From positions 1-64,000 of the forward strand of contig KV918871.1 of NCBI GenBank assembly GCA_002049455.2: a stretch of 64,000 nucleotides of DNA, given 5' to 3'. The notes under the pieces were generated by a model, which saw nothing but the letters and a program-made list of their open reading frames with translations, searched no databases and was not told where the DNA came from. This DNA is from Porphyra umbilicalis. Lineage: Eukaryota > Rhodophyta > Bangiophyceae > Bangiales > Bangiaceae. Every line of letters begins with the position of its first letter. The first letter of the stretch is position 1. A program made the position numbers and the translations under genes. This document shows, in pieces, positions 10,461-22,831 of this stretch.

Positions 10461-13400
10461 GGCGGGTGTGGCAGAGAGAAGGTGGGGGGAGATGAAGACA
10501 AAACAGCAAGGCCCTGGTCGGATTCCGCAGCGTCTTGCAAGCAAGGGAAGCGACGGCTGAGGGATGATGCCGACACTGGGCAATGGGCGAGAGGCACGTA
10601 CAACGAGACGGGACACGCAGCAACAGCGGCCACCGCCACCGCCGCACTCGGCAACACAGACGACGCTGGCAGGGGCGCGCGCAAGATCCGGGCGCCGCGG
10701 TGCAGGGCCCCACCGCGCGGTCGAGGCCGGAGCGCGCGCGTCTGAGCCGCGCGCCCTCACGGATGCCGCGAAGACGAGGGAGCGACCAGCCACGAGTGCG
10801 GAAACACTGTGGAAAACGGGTGACCAGAGTCCGAAGGGTGCTGCTTCGTCCAAGACTTTCATGAAAGTGCCAGGTTGTCTGCAGCCCTGCTTACACGTGG
10901 CCACATGGTCATACTTGCCAAGGTATGGCGAAAAATAATTGCTTATTTCATCAAATCATCCAACAAACTGGCCAAAATAATATTGCATTTTTGTTCTTCA
11001 ACGTCCGCAGTGCAGTGGTTGTGGAAAATTTTTCTGCCCGATGCGGCGGTCCCCGCGCTCACGATCGGCTGAAGCGGAAACTTGGCCGATATCAGCTTGT
11101 CCCTCTTGCGCCACTTGCGTCGTTGGCGCGTTTGCGGCGGGAGTATCGTTAGCGCCCGTCAACTTCGGAAAGCCGTCCGCTCGTCATCTCGGTGGAGTAG
11201 AGCTGGGCGGCTGGCGTCTACCAGCGACTCGTGGCGGAGGCCACGGTCGGTTTTACCGTTGCTTTGACATCGACGGTTCTGTAGTCGACTAGAACGACTT
11301 GTATTGGCCATGGGAAGCGGAGGCCTCCGAAGAGCACAAAGCAATCGTGTCAAAAGTATGCTATAATATCGTATTCGATTAAATCATGTAGCATGAAGCC
11401 AATGAAATGATTCTTCATATGAAAGTCAGTTGCTACGTCGCATTCAACGACGTTTCCCACCATGCAGCTAAAATATCACGCCACGTGCATACCGTATCAG
11501 TTGTGGCTTAGTTCGCTCGGATCGAGCAGCTCGCAAATACGACTAAACACGCAGCGACCTCAGATGTTCTCCTGCACCTTCTCCGGCTGTCGCCGCTGAG
11601 GAGCCGCCAGCCGCCTGGTCGAGTCGCAGCCAGCGGTGGTCGGGGTCTTCCATGTGACGGCGGCGGCGCCCGTCACCACCCCTGCCATGGCGGCCGATAC
11701 GGCCTCTCCCCCACGGCAAGAAATGCCACGTGGTCACGGCGGGTGGCCACTCTGGTACCAGACGCACATTGGAGCAGCCGCCGCTGGTGCGCGGTGCCCG
11801 TCGCCCGCTGTCAGCAGTGTCAGCGAACGCTCGGCCGCCAGCCTGTTTCAGTCGCAAGCTTGTAACCGCTCCCCCTCGGCGCGGCGTCGCTCGTTCCTCT
11901 AGCTGTAACAGCACGGCTCGATCCTTACTCTGCCAGCCACCTCTACGGTTCACCGCGACGCCGACGGCGCCCTGACGCCATGCCGGGAAGCGCTGCCATG
12001 GAGGTGAGTGGGGCAGCCATACCTGCCGGCCTGTCCCGGGCAGTGGCGGGGGCCGCCACCCGCCCAGAGCGACGGCCTGCCGCCAGCAGCAGCAGCTTAA
12101 CCGAGCCATGGGCGACGGGACGGGGCACCCGAGGCGAACAACAAGCACAAGGGGAAGATAAGAAACAGTTGCCTAGCAAGGCCGTCGTTTACAGGCAGGA
12201 CACCACCTGTGGGTGTCGGCCAAAAGCACAAGTGCAAACCTCCCACTTGATAGTCGTCCGTCGCGCTGCCACAACTGACAGGTCGGTTGGTTTGCCCATG
12301 CATGCGCTTTGCATGCGGCTGGCGTCACGGGCGCATCACCGACGACGGGCCCGCTGCAAGCCGATCCGCTTTCGACATTGCCCATTGAGTCGTTGGCCGT
12401 GGAGACAGGCTGACAGCTGCCGGAGCTCGGTCGACGTCCCGATTTGACCTTTTGACCGGCCCACGGCCTCGCACTGCACGTACTGTAATGTACCGTTTTG
12501 TACTGTACGTCTTTCCTCAGGTTAACCACTCTAGCCAATCGGCCTGTACGTCTTTCCTCAGGTTGACCACTCTAGCCAATCGGCGTGGCTTTGGGCCCCG
12601 CAGCGTTGCCCGCGAGTCTGTTTTAAAAAGTGGCCCAAAAATACGGGCGCCCCTCGGCCTCCTTGCAAGGGGGGGCCGCTTGCCTGTGACGAGTCTGCTG
12701 TCTTCCCGCCGTCGGCTTGACCAGCGAGATTCGATGGGCTGCAGGGGGGCTTCTGCTCACGTCATTCCCTCGTGTGGCTCCCACCGCACCGTCCCGGGCA
12801 CACACCGATCGCCCGCGCCGCGATACGTTGCGATCCTGCCCGCGTCGCACGAGCACCACGGCGGTGGGTTTGCATCCCCCCCCACGGCGGCCGCCTGCGT
12901 CCAGTGAAGGCATGATGCGGGCGGACCCCGCCTTGTTGCGTGGCAGCCGGGGGCGGCCAAAGGCGCGCAACGGGTGCCGCAGGCACGCGTCGTTGTGGCG
13001 CTGACGCGCGCGCACGGCGCGACGGTTTGCCTCGGCGGCGACGGGGCACGCCGCCGCCACTCCCGCCGTGGCGCGGCCCCGGTCGCGCTTTTCCGACGGC
13101 CGTTTTTCGCACGACGAGGCGGGCGTCGACCTCCTCCCCCTGCCACACCCTACCTCGCGCGCCACAGTCCTTGCGCGCGCGAGCCCACCGCGTCGGCCAC
13201 TGTCTCGGTTTGCGCCATCGCTTGTGTCGGCCGTAGTGCCTCGCCCCGCCCAGCCGACGGTGGCACCCGGCGGTGTTTGGCCCGCGTGGTGCCTCACGCT
13301 CGAGCGCGTCGGTCTTGTGCGTCCCGGCGCCCGCCTGTCAAAAGCTCATGCCGTGACCCCCCGGCCCCCGTGCTCCCCCGCCACGTCATCCCGCCGTGCG

Positions 13401-14071
13401 CTTGGCCACGAGCACCGCCGTCCGGCCCGCCCCGCCCCCGACCGCCGCCCGACCGCTGCCCGCCGGTGCGCTTCGCGTCGACGCGCGCGCCCGCCGTGGC
13501 CCACCGTCGGTCGCGTCGCCGCGCTCGTCTGAGTCGTGTCACGCTCCCGCCGTCCCCCCCCCCCCCCCGGTGGCCACTCGACGCTCGCCGCGTTGCCGCC
13601 GCCGCCGCACGTGGCCGACGGGTGCCACCGCCCCCCCTCTGGCGCGTCGTCCCGTGTGATTGTCGGCCGTGCGGTCGTGCGCACGGCAGGCCGCCCGTCG
13701 GTCGGTCGCGCCGGTCGCGGCCGCGGAAGGCGACGGCGGTACACGGCCGGCGGGCGACACCCCTCCCCGCCCGCCGCCGTGCGGCGGCCGTGACCGACCG
13801 GCCGGTGGGCCGCCGCCGCCGGATGCACGCCGCTGCCCGCGCCGCCGAGCGGCCGGCGCCAGGGCGGACACGCAGCGCCGCCGCCGACCGCGCACGGCCG
13901 CCCGCGTCGGCCCGCCGGTCGGCGGCGCGCGCCGCCGCCGCCGCGGCCGCTGCGGCCGCTCCTGCCTCTGCCGCCGCGGGTGTCCCCCCAGCCCACACGC
14001 CGCCTGCGCCGGCGGGGGTGGGTTCACCGCGAACCAAGCCCACGACGCCCGCCGCGCCCGCGGCCGCCACC
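10461..14071. other. Long intergenic region, no supported gene
   Basis: 10.5-10.9 kb is GC-rich; 10.92-11.55 kb is an AT-richer island with no coding potential; 11.55-12.5 kb has mixed frames without recognised domains; 12.6-14.07 kb is very GC-rich. A frame open from 12974 runs into the next gene, but its upstream part is Arg/Pro/Ala low complexity and I treat it as 5' flank. The tandem repeat at 12503-12584 is listed separately. Confidence 0.4.
12503..12584. repeat. 41-bp tandem duplication
   Basis: Two adjacent 41-bp units starting CTGTACGTCTTTCCTCAGG (12503-12543 and 12544-12584). They differ at one base (GTTAACC versus GTTGACC). No gene is attached. Confidence 0.85.
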
Positions 14072-14276
14072 ATGACCGCAGCGGCGACCGGCGTCGGTGG
14101 TAGCGGCCAGGTGAACATTGACGAGCGCCTCTGCGTGCGCCTCGGCGCCGGGTCGGTCATTTCCGTTGCGTCCCGCCTCGAGCGCATGCTCGACGGCAGT
14201 GCGTCGGCGTCGACCGGGGCCACCAACCCGCCACCGCCGCCGCCGCCACCGCCGTTGTCGTCGCCACAGTCGACGT

Positions 14277-14312
<36 letters not shown>

Positions 14313-15378
14313 AGCCGGCGGCCGCTCCGACCAAGCAGCGGTACAAAAAGGTCCGCAAGCGGCGCCTGACCAAGCGCACCACCGGGGAGGTGGTCGCCAC
14401 CAAAGTGTACACGGTCCTCGTGCCGATTGATGCGGAGGGCAACGTAACGGGGCCACCCGTGCCGTATGATGAGGCGCGGGGGCGGGCGGCGGCGGCAGCG
14501 GTGGCGGCGAGCACGGGGTCGTCCCCGCCGGCGACGCCACCGTCGAGCAGCCACTCTCTCGGCGGCACGCCGCTGGCGCCAGTGCCGGCATCGGCGGGGG
14601 GATCCCCCGGCTCGACCGTCGAGCGGGCGGCGGCGGCGCGGCCGCCGCGGACCCCGTCGTCGACGCTGCCACACGGGTCACTGCCGGCAGCGGCGACGCC
14701 GGCGGCGACACCGGCTCCGGCGGCAGCGGCGACGGCGGCAGCGCCGGTGGCGGCGGCGGTAGTGGTACCGCCGACGCCCGCGCCCCCCCCCCCCCCCCCC
14801 CCCCCGTGCCGCCGCCCATGCCCCACACGCTCGCGCCCGCCCCCACCCGCCACACGCGGATTGAAAAAGCGGTACCGACCGACCCCCGCCTGCGGCCGAC
14901 CGTCACGGGCGGCCTCGTCGAATTCCCGACCGTCACCGTCACCGCCGCCGCGTACGTGGCGATGCTCCAATCCACCGTCGCCCGGCTGACGGCCGACTTG
15001 GACGCGGCGACCAAGCGCGTGCGCTTTTTTGAAGAGTCGGCGCAAAAGGCCGCCGCGGCGGCCGCCGCGCGGCCCGCCGCCGCCGAGGCGGCAGAGCCGC
15101 GGGGGCCGTCGCTCCCGTTTGCGGCGTTTGGCAAACGCCGCACGCACTCGGCGTCGACGGGGGGGCGGGGGGGGGGGCGCGCCCGCGCCCCGTCGGCCGC
15201 CGCCTCGGAGCCGCCGTCGGTCGGCGCGTCGGCGCCCGTGGCGGCGGCGGCGGCGGTGGCGCCCGTGGCGGCGGCGGCGCCCGCACCGCCCCCAACCGCC
15301 GCGACCGTGTCCTTTCCAAAGGGCTTTGGCGCCGCCGCCCCGCGTGGCGGCCGCCCGCCGCGGTCGGGCGGCGGCAGT

Positions 15379-15417
<39 letters not shown>

Positions 15418-15505
15418 CTGTCCCAGTCTGCCTCTGCGCCGCCCGTGGGGGCGCCCGCGCGCGCGGCGGGGGTGGTGGCCAGCGCCAACCGGCCACCCGA
15501 CCGGG

Positions 15506-15541
<36 letters not shown>

Positions 15542-15703
15542 GGGGGGGGGGGGGGGGGGGGGGGGCGCGGTGACTCGTACCCCAACGCGGGCGCCAAGGC
15601 GGTGTTGGCCGACGGGGGCGGGCGGGCGAATGCCAAGCCCAAGGCGCGCTCGTTGGTGCGCGGGCGGTCGCTCGCCAACCTGTTTGCCAAGAGCTCCGCT
15701 TGA
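14072..15703 (+). CDS. Orphan low-complexity protein with a short coiled coil
   Basis: The start ATG lies in a perfect Kozak context (GCCGCCACCATGA). The N-terminus reads QVNIDERLCVRLGAG then SVISVASRLERMLDG, followed by poly-Pro and poly-Ala, a basic patch (KQRYKKVRKRRLTKR), and VYTVLVPIDAEGNVTGPPVPY. After a frame change in the poly-C run at about 14787-14806 comes TRHTRIEKAVPTDPRLRPTV, a probable coiled coil (YVAMLQSTVARLTADLDAAT then KRVRFFEESAQK), SLPFAAFGKRRT, and long Ala/Gly stretches. After a second frame change in the poly-G run at about 15540-15566 it ends RSLVRGRSLANLFAKSSA. I do not recognise the family. The basic patch and small motifs suggest a nuclear or RNA/DNA-associated scaffold, but this is a guess. 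No other gene is on this strand nearby. Confidence 0.6.
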
Positions 15704-16300
15704 GCTGCGAGTAGAGGGGCTCCCCGCCGTCGGCGGCGTGACGGCGGCGGCGGCGGCCCCGTCGCTTGCATTGGTTTTTTTTTTTTGGACGGCCGGCAGC
15801 ACGGGTGACCGTGGCGTGGCCGCGCGAGCAGCAGCGACGCGCAGCCGTCGACCGCCGGCGGCGGGGGGACACGACGGGTCCGCGGCCGCGGCGGCCGGGC
15901 CCCGGCGGTTGTCCACGATTTTCTTGCGTGCGTGCCCCCGCCTGCCTTGTATTTGCCCCCCCGAGGGTACTATTGTCTTGCGTGCGTGTGCTTTCGTTGC
16001 ATGGCCATAAAAAAGCCCCACACCGCCGCGCTGTTGTGTCGTCGGGGCGATGCGCGCGTCGGCGCCCACCGTCGAGCGGCGGCGAAGACGCTGCCCCCAC
16101 GGTCGCGGGCACCTCTGCCCCCTGCTCCCCACGCTCGGACGGTGCGGCCGCAGCCCGCGGGTGCGTCCCAAAACGCTGCCTATGCGCCGCGCGTCTGTCG
16201 TTGTCCGCGTCGACGCCCAGTGCGTCGACACACACCCACACAAGCACCTGTTTGCACGCACCCTCCCCCCGTCCCCCTCGGTCCGCCACCCCCCCCCCCC
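15704..16300. other. Convergent intergenic spacer
   Basis: About 600 bp between the convergent orphan gene and the Cms1-like gene. It includes T, C and G runs and no supported coding region. Confidence 0.45.
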
Positions 16301-17709
16301 TCACGCGCCCCGCTGCCCCCCCCCGCCGTGCGCCACGCCCGTATCCCGAAAACAAAACAAGGAGCACCCCGACGGCACCGCGTGCCGCCCCAAAATGCGC
16401 ATAAACGCGTCGGTCGTGTCTGGGCTGTCGACAACCATCCGGTCCTTGACGTCGCGGCTCACGTCCACGACCACCACCGTCGTGCCGGTGAGCGCCAGGG
16501 ACCCCCCCTCGAGCAGCGCGAGCACCCGCGCGGGCGTGCCGACCGCCAGGGGCACCCCCCCAGCGTCTGACGACGCTGCAGCGGCGAGCGCGGCGACGTG
16601 CTCCCCCACCTTGATGTGTTTGGAAAAGAGCTTGGCGACGGGCGGCGGGGGCGTGGCGCCCCCCGCCGTCAGCGACCGCAGTTGGCGCCCAAACTCGGTC
16701 GCCTTGACCGCCGACAGCGTCAAGACGAGCACCTTGACGGCCGCCGCGCCGGCGGCGGGCCCCCCGTCGGCGCCCCGCCGCATCCGCCGCGCCACCGCCG
16801 GGTGGCGGTCAAACAGCGCCGCCGCCACCCCCGTCAGCGGCACGGGCGCCGGCACCGCCGTGACGCGGTCGGCGGGGAGGCCCGCAACGGCGGTCACGTC
16901 GGCCGCCGGCGGCGCCGCGCCGGGCAGCTGGTGCCGCGCCCACCGGCGGTGGGCGGCGCGCAAAAAGGAGGCGGGGTTGCTAAACAGCGGCGCGTCGACG
17001 GCCGCCCGCTCCGCCGCGTGCGCCGCCGCCTTGGCCGTGCGGCCGCCCGTGGGGGCGCCCGCGCGCGCGGCGGCGCGCGCGGCTTTGCGCGCCGCGCCGG
17101 CGGCGGCGGCCGAGGCGGCGGCCGCTTGGCCGGCCGTCGGCACGTCGAGGTTGTCGTCGAGGTCGTCCCCGCCGCGCGGCGCGGCGGCGGCGGTGGCGGC
17201 GGCGGCGGCGGCGGCGGCGACCGGCGCCGGCGGGGGGGGTGTACTGCCCGTGTCGTCGTTGGCGCCCGTGGCAGCGTCCGCGTCGGTGGCCGACGCGTCA
17301 GCATCGGCGTCTGCCGACCGGGCGGCCGCCCGCGCCGCCCGCCGCTCCTTGGCCGCGCCGTCCTTTTTGCCGCCGCGGCCACGCTTGCCGGGCGCCCCGT
17401 CGGCGGCGGCGGCGGCGGCGGCGGCGGGGGGGGAGGGAGTGGACGCGGTCGCCACGTCGGCGGCACCGTCACGGCGGCGCCGTTTCTTGGGCGCCGCGGC
17501 CGCGGCCGGCGCCGCGGCACCCACAGGGGGCGGCCCGCCGCCGCTCGCGGCAGAGGCGGCCGCCGCCTCCCGCGCCTTGGCCAACGCGCGGCGCTCCTTG
17601 GCCGGCAGCTTCTTCTTGGAAGTGGGCTTGTCGCCACCCGTGGGGGGGGGGGGGGGGCGCCGGTGGCGGCGGCCGTGCCGTCGGCGGCGCGCGACCGCTT
17701 CTTGGCCAT
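16301..17709 (-). CDS. CMS1: Cms1/CMSS1-like 90S pre-ribosome factor
   Basis: Cms1 proteins belong to the U3-containing 90S pre-ribosomal particle and resemble a degenerate DEAD-box helicase core. ATG at 17709 gives MAKKRSRAADG. A Lys/Arg/Ala-rich N-terminal half includes TSKKKLPAKERRALAKAREA and APKKRRRRDG, likely nucleolar targeting. The conserved C-terminal half has VKVLVLTLSAVKATEFGRQL, VAKLFSKHIKVGEHV, the helicase-Ib-like VGTPARVLALLEGG, and VVVVDVSRDVKDRMV where a DEAD motif would be, as in family members that lack ATPase residues. The first 25 codons and the rest lie in different frames, separated by a G run at 17642-17656, and the 1409-bp span is not a multiple of three; a homopolymer indel is the likely cause. 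A longer upstream frame exists but is Arg/Pro-rich, so I prefer this start. Confidence 0.8.
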
Positions 17710-18270
17710 GGCGCGGGCGGCCGAGCGGGGGGGGGGGGGGGGGGGTACTCCCACGCCGGGAAGAGGAGGGGGGGGAGCCCTGAGCGCTGAACGGGTGGGT
17801 GGGGGGGAGAGTGGGGGGGGGGTGAGGCGGAGCGGGGGGATGCCGTAGAGCCGGGCGTGCCAGGTCGGGGGCGCGCCCGCTGGCGGGGCGGGGACGAGGA
17901 CGCCGACGGCGGCGGTGTCGGACATTTCTGGGCGCGAGACGGGTGCCACGTGGTGCTTTGGACCAGATCCAGGGTTTGGGGTTTCCAACTTTTTTCAACG
18001 GAGCCCCGGCGCGTGCGACCCGGAAGCGCTGCGTGCACACGATGGAGCTGGCGCCGCCGGCGCGCCCGGCAGCCGGCCAGCCAGCCGCCCTCGTGGCGGT
18101 CGTGGGCGCCACTGTGACGCTCGCGGGGGCGTCCACCAGAGCTGGTAGGGGTACCCGCGGGCGGCGCTGAGGCGGAGCCGAGGCGAGGCAACGCCGTGTC
18201 GAGAAAGCCCCGCTGAGCGGCACTCCCCGCAAACGCAGAAACGAACACAAGGGTTGTCGTATACATAGAG
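17710..18270. other. Intergenic spacer between Cms1-like and lipase genes
   Basis: About 560 bp between two minus-strand genes with several poly-G runs. It must contain the Cms1 promoter and the lipase 3' UTR. I see no gene of its own. Confidence 0.4.
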
Positions 18271-18571
18271 TTAGACGGGCAGGTCGTCTACAGACCGCTG
18301 GTGGACATCCCCACCCCTACCAGCGGCAGCGCCGCCGCCACCGCCGCCGCCGTCGTCGACGCCGTCGAGGTCCCGCTCCCGCGAGTCGCCGCCCCCACCC
18401 CCCTCCCGGGACGCGGAGCCGCCCCGGTGGCTCCCCCGCTGCCGCCCCCCCCCCCCCCCCGCCGCCCGCGCCGCCCCCCCCCCGCGCGTGCACGGCCCGA
18501 CCCCCCCCCGGGCGGTCAGCGCCCGCTCAAACGCCGACACGGGTACGGGCACGCCGTCCGCGGCCGCGCCC

Positions 18572-18602
<31 letters not shown>

Positions 18603-19899
18603 CCTTGCCACCGCCGCCACCGCCGCCGCCCGTGGCGCCGCCGTCGAGCGGGTCGCCCGTCCCCCCCCCCCCCCCCCCCCCCCCCCCCTTGGACGCGGCC
18701 CGCCGACCGCGCGCTGCGGCGAGGCGCTCGCGCATCCGCGAGCGGCGGCGGTCCCCCCGCCCCGCGGCTTGGCCGCCGCCGCCTCCCACGCGTCCCGCCG
18801 CAGGAGGAGCACGACCAGGCGCGCCCACCGCCCCGCCTGCGTCGGGCAGTAGGTGCGCGCCGGGAGGTCGGGGCGGCGCCACGGCGGCGGCGGCAGGTGG
18901 TCGGCCATGGCCGCCATGACGGGGAGGTCCCGCACCGACGTGACGGCGCCGCTGAGCGCCGACGCCATGCCCGCGGCGAGCCCCCCCGCGGCGCCCCCCG
19001 CCCCGTCGCCGCCGGGCAAGTCGACGGTGACGAGGGCCAAGTTTAACCGCCGCCGCGCGGGCGCAAACAGCTTGGTCGTCCCCGCCGGCAGCGGCCAATC
19101 CCAAAACACGTGCGCGGTGAGCGCGTCCGACGGGGACGCGTGCGCCGTCGACCGCCAGGTGCGCGCAAAGGTCGCCCGCGCGGCGGCGGCGAGGCAGAGG
19201 AGGTAGGCGCCCTTGTGGTGCATGGCGAGCGACGAGGCGTCGCGGTGGAAGAAGCGCCGCACCGTGCGCATCGGCTCGATAAAGAGGTTGCCCGAGCGGT
19301 CGACGAGGACGGGCGTGCCGCAGTGCACGTACCAGCGCAGGGGGGGGACTTGGTAATCACATCGTTGGCCGCAAAGATGCGCCAGTGCTCGGGGAGCCAC
19401 CGGCAAAAGAGGGCGGCGGCGGCGGCGTTGCCGACCTTGGGGCTCCCAAACGTCGTCACGGACAAGCGCAGGGTCGTGGGCGCCCGGGGGGCGCCGCCCC
19501 CGCCGCCTTGACCGACGCCCCCGCCGCCGCTGCTGTCGCCGCCGCTGCCGCTGCCGCCCCCTCCCCCCGCCCGCGCGTGTCCCCCCCGCCGCCCACGCCG
19601 CCCCCGCCGCCTCGGCTTCCGCCGCCGCCTCGTCCCGCGCGCGGCTGCCGTCGGCCTCCCCCGCCACGGCCGCCCCATCCCCATACACCACCTGCAAGTG
19701 CAGCGCGCAGAGCGTCGCGAGGGCGCCCCCGAGGCTGTGGCCAACGACAAACCAGGGGCGCGTCGGGTCGGCCGCGCGAAAGGCGCGGAATTGGGCCTCC
19801 ACTTCGTCGCGCACGGCGGCGTAGGAGCGCGCAAAGCCGGCGTGGAGGCGCGCGCGCGCCCACAGCGCCGCCTCTTCCGCGCCTTGGTCGCCATGGTGG

Positions 19900-19946
<47 letters not shown>

Positions 19947-22831
19947 GCCGCCGTCGCTATTGGCGGCAGCAGCAGTACTATCGCCCCCCCCGCCCGCCGA
20001 GCCCGACCGCCCCGACGGCAGCGGCGGCGTGTCGGCCGCCATGGGCGGGGGCGCGGCACCCGCCCCCCCCCCCCCCCCCCCCTCCCCCCCCGCAAGCGCA
20101 CCGCCAACTCCGCGACGTCCCCCCCAGCGCCGCCCCCACCGGCAGCACGCGCACGGCCGCGTCGGTGCGCAAATTTTGGCGGCTGCTCGTCCCCCGAAAC
20201 GCAATCACAAACCGGTCGTCGAGGGCGAGGACGACCGCGTGCGTGTCGGTCGCCGCGTCGAAAATCCGGTGCGTCGCGTCGATGCGGTCGTGGGCGCCCC
20301 ACGTGAGGACCGGGCACGGGCACACGGCGGGGGGGGGGGGACGAGGTAGGCCATCCACGCAAGGTTCAACAACCGCGCCGCCGTCTCGAGCACAAACGTG
20401 CGGGGTTGGGGGAGGAGCACGCGGGGGCCCCGCCCCGAGGGGGGGCCGTGCCCCCGCAGGCGCCTGTCGGCGTCGTCATTGGCGCACCCGCTGCCGCCGT
20501 CGGCGTCCTTGTCGGCGCCGCCGCCGTCGCCGGTCGCGCCGCCGCTGCCGGGGGGGGGGGGGGGGGCGCGCCCCCATCGACGTGGCCCGCCGCACCGTCG
20601 CCGTCGGCGGCGGCGGCGGCGCCCGCGGCGGCGGCGCTGTCGCCGCCGCCAGCGGCGCCCCCCCCCCCCCCCCCCCCGGCCGCACGGGCGCTTCCCCTGG
20701 CGTCGGCGCCCCCCCCCCGGCGGCAGCCGCGTGTGGCGCTCCCGAAACTTGGTCCGCACGAGCGACTGCCCCGTCTGCGCGACCACCGGCATGCGGTGGA
20801 GGAGCCCCCGCCAGCCGACCACATCCGGCGGCAGGTTGACAACCCCCTCCACGAGCGCATACGCAAGCACCAGGAGCTTGAGGGGCACGGCGAGGCCGAG
20901 GGGCTCTGCCAACCACACGGCCGCCCCCGACCGCGCGGCGAGCGTCGGCAGCCCGTCGGGCGTCAGCGCCGCGGCGGCAGCGGTGGCGGCGCCGACGGCG
21001 ACGCCGAGGAGGTTGGCGTGGTGCCGAAAGGAGCGCCACCCAACGTGCTTGGTGCGGTGGAGCGCGTAGGGCACCCCCGCGAGGGCCCCCGTCGTGCAGT
21101 AGGCCTCAAAAACAATCCACGCGCCGAGGGCGCCCTCCACGGCGAGCACCGCGAGCGCGGCCGCAAAGTTGACCGCGTCGTCCGTGACGCCCGGCGCCGG
21201 CGGGGAGCGCGCGCGCGCGAGGCGCACGAGGTAGGCGGCGGGGGCGACGGGAAAGGCGGCGAGCGCGAGGCGCGGCCGCGGGCGGGCCGTCGACACGCCG
21301 ACGCGGAGGGCCACGTGGGCGGCGAGCACCCCGAGGCGGGGGGCGTAAAAGTGGGCGCGGCGCCCCTGCCCCGGCAGCACCCGAAACGACGCCGTCGACG
21401 TGCCAACGTACCAGAACAAAAAGGCCGCCCACACGTTGCTCGCCGCCGAGCCGGCCCAGTGGCCGAGGCGCCCGACCGCCGCCGCCGCCGCCGCCGCGTC
21501 GGCGGCCGACGGGCCACCGCCCGGCGTCGACGCCGCCGCGACGCGCCGGAGGGCGCGGACGACGAGCAACGCGTCGACCTCGTGCGTCGGCGCGAGGAAG
21601 AGCGTCGACGCCCACAGCAGCGCCGCCGCCCACAGCTGCTCGTCGGTGCGCGCCGCGGGGGGGAGCCCCGCGACGCGGGCCGTAAACCACGCCGCCGCCA
21701 CCACCGCGCCGGCGGTCATGGCGGCCGTCGCGCCAATGTGGGCAACGAGGAGCCCCTCGGGGAGGAGGCCGACGGTGACGGCGAAGCGCCCGTCGGCGGG
21801 CGCCCCGTCGACGGGGGCAAACGACTCGGCGCCGCCGCCGCCAGCCGCCGGATCAAACGGAATGGACGCTGCCCAGCGGCCGCCGGCGAGCGCCGCGAGG
21901 GTGACCATGTAGGCAACGGCAAAGGCCGCCGCCGCCACCGTGCCGCGCTCAATGGTGCGGAGGGCGCGCGCCGAGTAGACTTCCAGTTTGGTGCGCGGCA
22001 GCGCCTCGTCCCCGTAGCGCACGTGGAGGTCCCCCCGCGCGGCGCGGCCGGCGGGGGTGTTGTCGGCGCGCGACCGCCGCCGGTGGGGGCGGTGGGGGCG
22101 CCAATCACGGCGGCGGCGGCGGCGGCGGAGGCCGGGGGGGGGGGTTTGGCGCCACTGGCAGAGGGGGAGGAGGACCCCGAGGCGGCTGCAGAGGAGGAGG
22201 AGGCGGCAGAGGGGCCAGACGGCTTCAAGCCGCCACCGCCGCCGCCGCTGCCGTCGGCTCGGGCGTCCGCGGGGGGCCGGTGGGGCCCCGCGCCGTTCCC
22301 CCCCTCCCCCGCCTCCACATCCACGTCGCTGTCGCCACCGTCTCGCCCGGCCGTCGCCGACGACTGCCGCCGCCGACCGACGACGGCGCTGCCACCGCTT
22401 TGCCCCCCACCCCCCTCCCCACCGCTGTCGCTGCCGTCACTGCTGCTGCTGCTGCTGCTGCTGTGGTCGTCCAAACACTCCCCCCAATCCGAGTCGGTCG
22501 ACATCGCCTCCGAGTCGTACCCGTCCATCCCGTCGGCGCTACCGTCGGCGCCCGGCACCCCAAAATGGCCAGCGACGGTGTGGGCGACGGTGCAGGTGGC
22601 GCGCCACCGGTGGGCGCGGGGGCTCTGCCCGTCCCCGCCGCCGCCGCCCAGGCCGCCATTGTCGCCGCTGGCGTCCGTGCCGCCGCCGTTGCCATCCCCG
22701 CCGTCCCCGTCACCCCCAACCCCACCGTCGCCGGGGTCACCGCCGAGGCCCCCGCCGTGGACGCTGCCAGCGTCTTGGGGCTCCGGCTCCCGCCGCGGGA
22801 GGCACCGCAGGAGCGCCGCGACGGCCTTCAT
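18271..22831 (-). CDS. Multi-pass membrane protein fused to class 3 lipase
   Basis: Predicted triacylglycerol/monoacylglycerol lipase with an N-terminal membrane domain. From ATG 22831 (MKAVAALLRCLPRREPEPQD) comes a Gly/Asp/Ser-rich acidic leader including DGYDSEAMSTDSDWGECLDD and poly-Ser. Then, from about 22020, there are roughly eight hydrophobic segments with a loop YALHRTKHVGWRSFRHH. The lipase part has VLALDDRFVIAFRGTSSRQN (oxyanion region), WFVVGHSLGGALATLCALHL (nucleophile Ser), LRLSVTTFGSPKVGN, FAANDVITKSPP (probable catalytic Asp) and LAMHHKGAYLLCL (probable catalytic His). The frame breaks at homopolymers: near 22130, 20331-20341, 20065-20090, an eight-C run at 19340-19347, and 18661-18689. 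Around the eight-C run both halves of one conserved block lie in adjacent frames, which argues for an indel rather than separate genes. The membrane domain faintly recalls Wntless/TMEM181-type domains, but I am not sure. Confidence 0.8.

Noticed and set aside
12974-14071. Upstream in-frame extension of the orphan coiled-coil gene (366 more codons)
   Set aside because: The extension is Arg/Pro/Ala low complexity like every other frame in this GC-rich DNA, while a perfect Kozak ATG sits at 14072.
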